This document shows positions 35,401 through 46,760 of a stretch of 64,000 nt of DNA, piece after piece. This stretch comes from Trichopria drosophilae. Lineage: Eukaryota > Arthropoda > Insecta > Hymenoptera > Diapriidae. The notes under the pieces were generated by a model. The model searched no databases. It was given only the letters and a program-made list of their open reading frames with translations, and was not told the DNA's origin. The translations under genes were made by a program, and so were the position numbers. The DNA lies in contig CM059583.1 in assembly GCA_030407085.1 (NCBI GenBank), forward strand, positions 208,566,001 through 208,630,000, given 5' to 3'. Positions within the stretch are counted from its first letter, which is position 1; the number at the start of each line of letters is the position of its first letter.

Positions 35401-36663
35401 AATGTTAAACAAAAATTCGACGTCTAAAAGAATTCGTGACTGAAAAGATTAAGAGCTGGCATGAATGTGCATTAGCCATAATTGTTTTAGCATTTCTTGC
35501 AAGAAATAATTGTCTATTGTTTGTGCAAATTGTTGAACTCTTAATTTGTCAGTGTGGATATTGTTTCTTGCATTTTTTGGGGCTATTTTTGAAAAGGTAT
35601 AAGGTGGAACTTTGGACTGAATTGTCCATTAAAAAAAATACATAAAGAAATAATGTGAGAAATTTAATTGGCAAATGCAATTCCCGTCATCACAATTTTA
35701 TGCATATGATGCATCAATTGTTTTCAGAAATGGTGAAAGAGTTGCATGATATATTTATCTAATCACCCGTACTTTATCTCACAACAAAAAATCATTGCAT
35801 TTGCCTGTCTAAGAATATATGTACATACCTAGCAATTTCGTAACATTCTTACAATTAATTTCACGTAACTGACGATTCATGATCGTTAATCCTGTTTCCG
35901 TAAATGAAATAATGTTTTATTCATGAACTCTTTCGAGTCACTTTTTACATTGGTATAATAAAGAAATGAAAATACGCGCTGCTTTTACCATTGATTTTCA
36001 TATCACATAAAGATAAGTTAGGTTAAGCCGAGAAAATGTCCGACAAAAATTGTCACAGATGAATTAGTTAAAAACAAGCTAAAAACTGAATTTTCAATAT
36101 TCAATAAGACGTTAGATGATGCCGCAATGAAGGTTCCATCGAACGACTGCTTTATTATATTTTCGAAAGTTCAATAACCCTTTTTTCTCGTCAATTTGAT
36201 TCTATACTTGCCTTCAAGGAACATTTGCTGATGGAATTGATAGATATGCCTTCGGCGACCTATACGATAGTCGCGTGAAAAATGGGGTTAAACTTTTGCA
36301 CGGTTTCGTTATATTCGATGGGACCTATTTTGAATGCGACCAAAGAAAGTTTTATCAATAATTGCACGTAATGCGCAATGATACGAAAATAAAGAATATT
36401 ATTTATTATATATCTTATATTATTATTTCCGTGTTTGAAGTATACACATTTCTGTGTAACGGGTCATGAAGCGATAATGTCTAAATAATTGCTTATTTTC
36501 TTCGCTTGAGTTTCATCATCCAATTCATTTTCCCTCAAAAGATAGAAAAAAGTCCATTTTAATTATTGTTTTATTTATTCTATATTACACAGTCGTTATG
36601 GGTAAACAGGTAAGATTCTCGACATTTAGATAACTTTAGGGGAATTAGTCAAAAAATTGTTAT

Positions 36664-37872
36664 TATATGGGCATTGTTTTAGAACTTTTAAACTTTGAGG
36701 TTGAAGAAAATTGCATTTTTTTTTTAGGCACATTCATGAAATTAATTTTATTGGCTTTAGAACTGATCAAATGACAGGAAAAACCTTGCGTGACTCATTT
36801 ATACACAATGTATTTTTTTTTTAATGTAACATGTTACGTTACTCGTAAAATTAGTTTTTAGTTTTGTAACGTTTAATATACATAAAAAATTCAGTTCTTT
36901 TGCTTGTGGCCTAATTTTTAGAAGCTAGTATATAAAATTAAACGTCTAGTTAATAGTTCAAATTTAAAATAATGGATTAAATATGGCGGACTATTTTTAC
37001 AAAATTTCTTTGATTTTTATAAAATTTGATATGTTAGGGTTTTTGAGGCCACTGATTACAAATCCAAAGTCAGTTTTCATTAAAATTTGAAATCCAAATA
37101 CATGATTTAACATTAAGGATACCAAAAAATTAAAACGATTTGTAAAGAATAATCATTTTATTATTGTCAAAAATTGTGTTTTTTGATGTATTAAAAAAAC
37201 ACAAAATTATAAATACTTTAATAACATAGGAGAAAAGATCACAATGATTCCAAAGTACTTAGAAGCTAAATTGTAGATGTGCCATTAAATAATTTGATTT
37301 TTCAAAGTGAGTTTCGCTTGGAAATTTAAAGTTTGACGTGGTCGCATTTTTTATGTATAGGTGGCACACATTCGGACAAAGGCTCAAATTACTTCTTATC
37401 ATATAGGTGATGTACCCCTGTTGTGTGGTTTCTTAAAAACCAATGTGAAAAAAATTATCTAAGGTTGATTCCTAAATTGTCAACTATAAAAAAAAGTTAT
37501 CTCGCAAGTTTGAAGGTATATAATTTTATTCCTCAGTGAGGCACATCATTAAGTTAAGGATTTTTCATTTGTTTATATCCCCAAATACTTCCACAAAAAA
37601 CCACAGACCATAAAAAAAAAGGTGCAAAAAGTTTCAGTGTTAAAACTGAAAAAATGTAGTGAGTGTCGCGCACCAAAAACGGGCAAATTCACTACTTTTA
37701 TTTACTCTCATTGTTTTCTACATATCTATAATTAGTAATAAACACTTATTACATGTAAATCGAACAAAAATTTGTTGATCTGTAGTGTTACAAAGTTATA
37801 TTTAAAATTTTTATGGTATCATAATGAGCGACAACATAAAGTTTAAAAGTTCTAGAACAATGCCCATATACC
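36664..37872. mobile_element. Foldback element, ATATGGGCATTGTT arms
   Basis: ATATGGGCATTGTTTTAGAA followed by CTTTTAAACTTT is inverted at about 37839-37872 with one mismatch. Arms are about 35 bp. The interior includes a unit of the GCTGATTACGAATC repeat (36965-37095) and decays into AT-rich DNA. Target duplication unclear. Confidence 0.55.
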
Positions 37873-38974
37873 TGAATATGTAATGAAATATATAAATAAG
37901 ATATAAATAAAAAAATTAAAATTCCATGAATCTCTCATTAGTTGAACTGTTTTATATTATATAAACAAATATTAAACAAATATTGACACACGTGATAGAA
38001 TATGATCGGCAATTATTAAAAATTTCCGAACTGGAGGTTTCCGTTGGTAAATTGTCGTTTGATAACAATTACACCGAGTAATGATTCTGTGCGCTACTAT
38101 ATAAAAGGGTTCATATAAAATAAAGGTGACTCCAACGGCGAGCTGATCTATTAAACAATTTCGGGGTGAAACAATACCCACGCGTTAAGCGAATTATGCA
38201 AATACGTCTGACACGCGTTTTCGCCATTTTCCCCAGCAGCGTTTGGCCAGTGCACTCTGCTGAATCACACGGCTTCGCACAGAAGCCGGATGACATACGT
38301 GATTAACGAAATATTATTTTCCGTGCACCCAGAATCGGGCACGGCAAATATCACTTCATTAATGCCGTAAAACACAATTTATAATTTTCGTTCATCCGCC
38401 AGAACACATTTAAAATACCCATTAATGGAGAAGGAAAATACTTATTTATACACATGCTCGCTTGATTCGGTTCAAAGTTGTGTAATTTTGCAAATATTAT
38501 ACAATTACAGCGTTAATTTACATTTGAGTAATATAAATATAAATTTTTCAGTACACGCGGAGGAGAATTGATTTTAGACTTTTTCGTTTACTTTTTTGAA
38601 ATTATCAAACGTTATTATATGTAACTCTACTTGTTTAAGGAAATCTGATTTTCCAATACAAACTATTTAAAATGTATGAAATATAAAATGTAAATAAATA
38701 ACTGAATTTTAAATCAAACTTATACTGTGAAATTAGCAATAATAGGTTGTTACTAATCTAACATCGCGTGAAATCAGAACTGGATAGATTACATTGAAAT
38801 AAAACTATTTTAAAAGAATATTGGTATGTGCACCTGGCACGTGAAATATATTGCTCATAAATTGCTTGTCTAATTGTTATTACAATAATGAACAATACGT
38901 AACACAACATTTTTACTAATAATTATTGACAAATTTGCAGTATATTTACACATAGATGTAAACGAAACTTTTAA

Positions 38975-40193
38975 CCCGTTTCGTCCTGAAATGCCGTAAA
39001 TTTTGACTTCTTTTCATCAGGTGCATTCTTGGGAAAAAATCACTCAATCGTTTTGATATAACCACACCTATTGTATTTTTTCTCGAACTTTCTAAATCCG
39101 ATTTCAGATTGACCATATCTGCCGCCATTTTTTTACTATGGCGGTTTAAACATAACAAAATTGTGAATTTGAAAAAATTTTTTTCAAACAATCGTATTTT
39201 TGAACAGGAAACCGTGTTCGAAACAAGCTACGTCTCTGTATTTGGTAGAGTAATTAGTTACACTAAAAGATAGGATGGTTATTAATTCTCCATTCAAAAT
39301 GGCGGTTCTCAATCAAAATTTTGTTGAAAAATTTCTGGACCATCTAACTCAAAAGCTACGAGTTTTTAAAAAAAAATGTTAAGGATGAAAAGTTCTTAGA
39401 ATTCATTGAGAAATATAGTGAAATTTTTTCAGATTTTTTAAATAAAGTTTTGAGAAATTTTTGTTCAAAATTATAATTTATTTACGAAAAATTCTGAACA
39501 AAATTTAGTACATTCTCTGATAAATTCTAAGAGATTTTTGTTGTTTGCAATTCTTTCCAAAAGTTGATAGTTTTCAAGGAAATGAATTTCAAATATTATA
39601 GTTTAAGATTTTTCTTTTTCGAAAACTAGCAACTTTTTGGAAAAAATGCATAGAATAAAAAACTCTTAGAATTCATCAGAGAATGCACTCTATTTTGTTC
39701 AGAATTTTTCGAAAAAATATTACAATTTAGAAGAATTTTGAAAAAAATTTTTCAAAAATTCATTTAAAAAATCTACTATATTTCTCGGCGAATTCTAAGA
39801 ATTTTATAAAACAAGCTCATAATTGTTCAGTTAGAGCGTCCAGAAATTTTTCAAAAAAATGTTCACTGAGGTCCGCCATTTTGAATCCGCCATTTTGAAT
39901 GGTGAATTAATAACCTCCTATCTTTTAGTATAACTATTTACTCCACCAGATACAGAGATTCAGCTTGATTCGAACACGGTTTCCTGTTAAAAAATACGAT
40001 TATTTGAACAAATTTTTGAAAATTTACGATTTTTTTATGTTTAAACATATATGGTCAATCTAAAATCGGATTTAGAAAGTTGGAGAAAAAATACAATAGG
40101 TATGGTTATATCAAAACGATTGAGTGACTTTCTCTATGAGAAAGCACCTGCTGAAAAGAAGTCAAAATTTAGGGCATTTCAGGACGAAATGGG
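38975..40193. mobile_element. TTAA-flanked 1.2-kb foldback, CCCGTTTCGTCCTGAAATGC termini
   Basis: CCCGTTTCGTCCTGAAATGC at the left is inverted as GCATTTCAGGACGAAATGGG (with one mismatch) at the right. TTAA flanks both sides (38971-38974, 40194-40197). The arms pair, with small gaps, almost to the middle near 39600, so the whole element is one imperfect palindrome. TTAA duplication and CCC start fit piggyBac-type MITEs. No transposase. Confidence 0.8.
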
Positions 40194-40200
40194 TTAATAT

Positions 40201-41810
40201 GTGCGTACGGTTATTTCAATAACTATAAATCCAGAAAAGCAGTATAAGGGTTGGGTTTAAACAGCACCAAAATCTCTACGATGGGATGCTTTTAATTGCC
40301 TAACGGCATGTAATTAGTACTACATTTCATAAAATAGCTATCTTTTATCGTTCCGTGTCCGGTATGATTTTTTATATAACTACCAAATGAAAAGTAAAGA
40401 CACTGAAATAGCAGTTTTGTTTGTATTATTTTTGACAACAAGGACGAAAACCGAATATTTGTGTTATGAATAAATGTAGTTGTTGGATTACATTAGTGTT
40501 TGGCAGGTCCAAAGAGATGAGTACCGATAGATATGTAACATATATTACAGCAATCTTAGTAAAAGTATACATTTAGGGTGTGTTGCTCGGATTTATCGAA
40601 AGAAGATTTCAAACACGACTGAAAATTGTGAAATATTTGAAAATTTACCAATTCTCGTGAAATTTAGGGTGAAATTTAATAAATCTTGTAATTCTGAAAA
40701 CAAATTTCAACTTAAATATTTCGGTAAGTATTAAGCACACAACAATTTCAGTAATATCTTATGAAGAGGAATTTTAGTAAAAATGAATAAAAATCTATAT
40801 TTACACTGACTTAATTAAACAAAATGTGGTAAAACCGATCGGCAGAACTGTTTAGTTAAATTTGATAAATATTGCTGTTGATTGCTTCCTTGTGCGTTTT
40901 CTAAGTGCATATATACGCATAACTCATAAGTAGATGAGCTTGCAAGCGTTTAGATAGGTATTGGATACAGTACCAAATCAGCATAAGTACGTCCATTATA
41001 TGTCCATTGTATATGCCATGAATCCTGGTTGTAAAGGGGACGAATCACGGATGAATAATGGCCGAATTATGAGCACCCATAGAACGCCTATTTAACCATA
41101 CTGAATGGACGTCCAGCGTTCGTAAAAGTTCCTGGAGAACTCTCTGGTCAGTACTCAAAATGATAAAGTCTCCAGGATTGGCAGCTGCTTGATACACATT
41201 TTAAGAGAGAGGTGATACTAAAGTTGTTGGGTTGCGACTAAGCTCTTAGTTCACTTCACAGATGTGGAAATGTCGCAGGCAATTAAATATCCACATAATG
41301 AAGTGTCCATACGACAACTGACCAGACGATGAAACGGGGAAGATGTGTCCATAAACACAGATAAATACACATCACCTACTGTAAATATACTGAACGAAAA
41401 AATGCTTTTAAATGAATTAATAATAACACCACAAACAGCAAAAAGACATCTCAAAGGGCTCTTTAAGAGGTCCTAAAAATTTTAAGATGACTTAAATATT
41501 TATCAGGAAGAGCTCTTGATGTGCGCTTTAAGAAGAATTATGCGTAGATTTTAAGAGCTATACAAGACTCTCAAGAAAATAGGTCTTTATTTGAGAGTTT
41601 TGATGTACAAAATAAATAATATAAATGTAAAGCAAATTTCTGAAAATTATAGATTATATTTTTATACCTTAATATTAATTTACATAATTTTTACCTGAGT
41701 TCCTTTTTCTCGTTTGTATTGTTATATATTCGATGGTCATTACATTCAATAGAATAAGGATCATACAATAATAACACAAAATAGTGATAACACTTCAGAA
41801 GTCAAGAGTC
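40201..41810. other. Intergenic, no gene seen
   Basis: No coding sequence supported. 41450-41600 holds AAGAGCTC/CTTTAAGAG blocks related to those at 21450-21673. Confidence 0.4.
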
Positions 41811-41893
41811 CCACTTTGTCAGGGTTGTCTCAATATGACTTCATAAAGACCTCATGATGACATCATGTTCAGAAAACCCTGAGAAAGTGGGTC
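41811..41893. mobile_element. Short palindromic MITE
   Basis: CCCACTTTGTCAGGGTTGTC is answered by AACCCTGAGAAAGTGGG, and the centre (CATAAAGACCTCATGATGAC) matches the AGACCTCAT repeat of 21450-21673. Confidence 0.45.
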
Positions 41894-42218
41894 ATCTGAC
41901 TCCGTTTAGAGCACATCTCGAAAATAATTCTGAACTCTTTTTTTAGTCTACTCCATGGGGAAAATAGCTAATACAGCATGTCCAACAGGGTTCAAATAAA
42001 ACCTCAGAACAATAACTTTCATCATTTCTGCCAAAGATAAATTAAAATTACTTTCGGTCAGCCATGTTGAATTCGTCACTTTACATTTATAATTTTACAT
42101 CCATGAAATTATTCTTTTTCATGGATGAAATATGGACCTGGACTTTTCGTTCATGGACATGTAGATGCAAAATAAACGCAACTTACAGGTGTTCATTGGA
42201 CGTACAATGCTGTTTGAG

Positions 42219-42319
42219 TACACTGAGAGAAAGTATATAATAAATCTTACTATACTAATTAGGACTTCGAGGACAGAGCTGCAATTAGTGAACATTGTTA
42301 TACAATTTTTCTCAGTGCG
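42219..42319. mobile_element. Possible 100-bp MITE, CACTGAGAnAAA termini
   Basis: CACTGAGAGAAAGT at 42220 is answered by AATTTTTCTCAGTG at about 42304-42317. A similar single end, CACTGAGGGAAAGG, occurs at about 34156. Confidence 0.35.
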
Positions 42320-42639
42320 CAAAAGCCTGAGAATTTCGTAAAAATCCAGAACGTCCTCCGAAAATAATATATTTCGATACAAGTGGGTAAAGTATTTTCT
42401 ACGAATGTGAGGTTTGCAAAAGTGTGGAAAATAGCATTTTCCGCACGCGTTGTAGAAAAATAATTTTATATCACACTTAAATAATATATTAAATCTAAAC
42501 TCTGGACATTCATCTGACCGAATACTGACTAAAATATGACTGGGGAATTTCTGGACACGATTTTATCGCGATGCATTTGGTAATAAAAAGGGACGTGTAA
42601 ATCGGAGTAATTCATAAAACTACGTAATAGACAGGGCTA

Positions 42640-43090
42640 GCTGGAGGTCTCGTAAATTCAGTAGGTCCGGTATCGGACATTACATCTTTCCGGCGATAGA
42701 ACCGCGTCGCCGAGAACTTGATTCCATGTGGACTTGACATGCCGCTTGATGGATACAGCCCGAGTACGAGTGGGCGCTTCTCAACCCCAAGCCTTTACTC
42801 GCGTTCTCTTTTCCTCGTTTTCCCTGCGTTATCCCTACCAGCACGACCAACGGGTGCAATATTTCACACCTTATTTACTTTTCAGCAACAGCGCACTTGA
42901 ATACCCGCTCTCCCGCCATCCAATGGGAAACACATTGCGACACGTGCCACGGGAAACAAACTGGATAAGGAGAAAATAATGGAAATGGCAGTCTCTCGGA
43001 AAAGTTCGTAAAGGTGTTTTTGCGAGTATGACTTGTGTTGGGGTTTGCCAGAGATACGACTGATGGTACCCGTCGGATCGATATTCTCCT
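42640..43090. promoter_or_regulatory. GC-rich island, function unclear
   Basis: Locally CpG-rich with pyrimidine-rich tracts (TTCTCTTTTCCTCGTTTTCC) and several overlapping short frames on both strands. No exon chain can be built. Confidence 0.25.
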
Positions 43091-43824
43091 CACAAATTTT
43101 AAATCTGATCGCTTTTGTGACCAGCTCGAAGATACCAGATAAGCTTTAAAGCTCCAAAGTAGGTCATAAAACCAATTAACAGAAACAATAATTAGGTAGA
43201 CTGACATATCGATCCTTCATATGCTCCGGCAATAGACATTCTGCTAATATAATAAAAAGTCTGCGATGTTCTGATTGTATTAATAAATCCAAAGCTCAAT
43301 AAAGAAAATACTTTGGTGCAAATGAAATTATACAGTTTAATCAAACTTTTATTCATGTTATTTATTCGCAAAAAATATTTCGTCTTTTAAAATATTTTTC
43401 TGAAATGTCTCGCAATAATAAAAGTGGTCGGAAAGTCTACACGAGCATTATCCGATTCATCCATCAAAATGACAGAAAAAAATACCAGAGCATTTTCCGT
43501 GCATCCCAGTGCCCACGAGGTGGAAAAACCGAACCGAAATCCGGGAAAGTTACGCAGGAAGTTAATTTCTCTTCGGTTGTCGATGTTTAGCTTTTCATGC
43601 GCATAACAACAAATTCTCGAAATTGTTTATCATTCCAACCTGATTTTACAACCTTTTTCTTCTACATACAAATAGAATGTTACGATATAATGTGAGCATT
43701 ACATTTTCGTAATATATATGCACCGATTGAAATTCATAAGTTTTTACCATTTCTAATATACAAATTACACAAATAATGCTCATACTTGTTCTTGGACGAA
43801 AAACCATACAATTCGTAGTGCGCG

Positions 43825-44055
43825 ATGAAGAACCGGACATTTCAAAATAAGGTGCGATATAAGACATCGCTATAGAAAATCTTGAAATGTCCGGTTTTTC
43901 GCCATAAGAAGGTCAAAAGCCCGGTTCTTCGTCGCAAATTCTGAAATATCTGGTTATTCGTCGTAAATTCTGAAATGTCCAGTTCTTCGTCGCAAAAATT
44001 TCGAATTGTCCAGTTCTTCGTCTCACGTTTGAAACGACCGGTTCTTCGTACTAGA
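43825..44055. repeat. GAAATGTCCGGTTCTTCGTCG tandem array with an inverted first unit
   Basis: CGATGAAGAACCGGACATTTC (43825-43845) is inverted relative to five or six following units such as TTGAAATGTCCGGTTTTTCG, CCGGTTCTTCGTCGCAAATT, TTCTGAAATGTCCAGTTCTT and GAAACGACCGGTTCTTCG. The period is about 30-36 bp. The first two units can form a hairpin. Confidence 0.65.
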
Positions 44056-44294
44056 CATCTAAACAAAGTCAAATCATCTTTTTTTCTTGAAAACTTTCCA
44101 GATATTATGATGGCATTCTGTATTTCTACAATATTCCTGCAACCACAATCGCAAAGTTTTACCTACTACGATTATGTACTACTTGAGATTATACTAGAAG
44201 CATACAATGTAGTGCATATGGATAGAACGCCTATTGATTTTCCAACTTTCAAATCCCCCGTTTTTTACAAATTATTCCCTATGCTGGACCCCCT

Positions 44295-44830
44295 TCACCC
44301 TTCTGCTGTAATGCTGAACAGAACGCACCGTGCCTTGGTATCGCACCAGTTGCTTGCTTTTACGATTGTATAAGAGTATGAGCATGCTTTTACGTTCTCA
44401 TCCCTTGTTGTTGGACTTCGAAGAGAGGTATAGATGTGCATTGCAGGGGAGGAAAAAGCTCTTTCTCGCGTTAATGCATTGCGCAAGAGGCGAAAGGGAA
44501 AGAAAGTTCACTGGCTGCAAGTACTGCGCAATGCGCAGTGTAACGTTTAGGGCTTTGGAAACAGCAGTAGTCCTGTGCCCTTTTCGTTTTTTGGCAACGC
44601 TTGTCTCGGTACCCTCATTATTTCATGTCCTTCGGGTCCGTTGCCCGTATTACAGATTTCAAGCATCGATAAAGCGATCTCTCTTTCTCTGTTCAGTTCT
44701 TTATCTAGTAGTATTCTGTTTCCCTCTGTACGTAGCCTCGGTCTCGACTATATGTATAGCTCGTATCTCTGCGGTGGTTCCTTTGACGAGCGGAATGTGC
44801 AGACGAGCGAGGTTCTTTCGTTGTGACACG
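44295..44830. promoter_or_regulatory. CpG-rich promoter-like island with NRF-1-like palindrome
   Basis: ACTGCGCAATGCGCAGT (44524-44540) is a perfect palindrome close to the NRF-1 site. A pyrimidine tract with an initiator-like TTCAGTT follows at about 44680-44700. A 170-codon frame overlaps other open frames on both strands, so I treat it as composition-driven. No exon chain is visible. Confidence 0.3.
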
Positions 44831-45998
44831 ATGTTGAAATGAGCTTTGTATAATGAGGCAGTGAGGATATGATATGGTTTTCTAGATTTAATGGCCAAAG
44901 ATATGAATTACACGATGAACACGGAGAATAGAAGAATAGTATAAGCGAAATATTTTGGATGTATGAATTACATACACTCTAAAATTATTGGAGTGGAAAC
45001 GCAGAATTTCAAGTTAATAAAGATTATAATTAAACCTCTTCTGTGTCAGCATACTCAACAAGCTTTAAAAACTCGTACCTTGAATGTGTTAGAAAGCAAA
45101 TGTTTTAATGTAATTTAACGTGCTGATTACGAGTTTCTTAGTGAATATTGGCGACCACGTCTTTTCAGGGTCGAAACTGAAGTAACAAATTGTTTATGGG
45201 TACGTTTGGACAAAGATACCAGATTTGGTTGCATTATTCTCCAATGTGGTAATAAATTAAGATTTATTTTATTTGTTATATAGATTCTATGTATTATGTT
45301 GCAATTAGAATCGTTACTCAAACAGCAAAATTAGTCGAAATTACGTTAATTCGACTTCCCAATTGGTCGAAATCACTAAAGCTTGACTAAAGTCATATCG
45401 ACTTCACGTTCACGTAAGTGGGGAATAAAAACGGGGTAAATTTGACGTTGAAATTGGAAGACATTTCGACTAATACATCATAGATCAATTTGGAGGAATG
45501 AATGGACGAGAGGTTGAATATTAGTGAGATTTTGGTAAACACGACCTAATTTTAACTTAATTTTTCCCAGTGGTTATTTTCTTTGTTTGAATAATGCACA
45601 ATTTCTAGAATCATAAAAGTTGTTTATTATTTATCACTGAAATAATGTAGCGTTTAAAAAATACCCATAATTGGCTCCCATTAAAAGAAGCAAAATGGAT
45701 CCAATTGCCACTGCACAATATTAAGGAAAGTATGAAGTAAAAGGTTGCACATAGGTTGGCTTAAGGGAGACCTTATTTCGTGCCATAAATAAACGAAACT
45801 ATAACTAACTATAACATATGGGTTACGAAATTTTCATGCTTGTCTGATGGGTCAAAATTTGGTAAATATATACTAACAAATATACCTCAGATATATTTTG
45901 ACTATGAGAACATTTTTAAGGCCATAATTTGGTCACAATAACCCACGAAAAATACCTGAAAAGCATTTTCTTTTATACGACATTATTTAGGTTTTAAT

Positions 45999-46760
45999 TT
46001 GGTTTTTTTTAAATTAGGGACCTTTAACTGTGGATTGAGAAAGAATTCCTTAATGTGCTGCTTGGTTAGATTTTATACTTTTAAAAATGAATTTGATAAA
46101 GACTCCTGGTACATGATAGAACAATTGAAAAATATTAAATTATTTCAAATTTATAAAATAACATCCTTAGATGTTAATACAACATTCACAAATAGCTCTA
46201 ATGATTTGGTAATAACAAGTATCAAGAATAAATTATTAAAAAACAAGATTAAAAAATTCATTAAATTCCAAAACATTGTTTATAAACCAACGTTTACAGC
46301 ATGCCATTACTTTCTACGAATCCCTCTAATTTTTACGAATTTGAATTCCTAACAGAAAATATATTAAATAAATTACCGTTTACATACGAATTGAAAATGG
46401 ATAAAAAATAAGTTATCAATTTAGATGTCAGAATTTTTATTCAAACTGACGGAACGGTGAAATTGGACTGGTTTCATAAAAAAACGTGGTCAGACCTCCA
46501 TAATTATTCCGTACATCTAATTTCGTATAAAATAGGAATATTTAGGCAGCACAGCATTATTTTTATAGCAAAAGAGAATTTAATTTTGTCAATCACAATA
46601 CTATTTCAGAACGGATTTATAATTATGAAAATGATGGTTCCGGCAGAGTTTTCCTATCGCATCCTATTTTTGAGAATGGTGAGATTAAAAGTTTTGCTAG
46701 AATATAAATCGAAAAATGTCCAAAAATGCATATATTTACACATCTAACCCCACTTTTTTC
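45999..46760 (+). pseudogene. Penelope-like retroelement reverse transcriptase remnant
   Basis: One frame reads through DSWYMIEQLKNIKLFQIYKI then TSLDVNTTFTNSSNDLVITS, matching the Penelope-like RT region around motif A (S-D-V-x-x-LFTN). After a gap and frame changes, LPFTYELKMDKK, NLDVRIFIQTDG and KLDWFHKKTWSDLHNY correspond to the downstream FTxEhE...PFLDV...DWYRKPTWSGRY block. The catalytic aspartate-pair motif and the endonuclease domain are absent. Several stops and frameshifts show it is dead. Confidence 0.72.

Noticed and set aside
44330..44842. 170-codon open frame
   Set aside because: Same situation: low stop density from local GC content, several overlapping frames, no recognisable protein.
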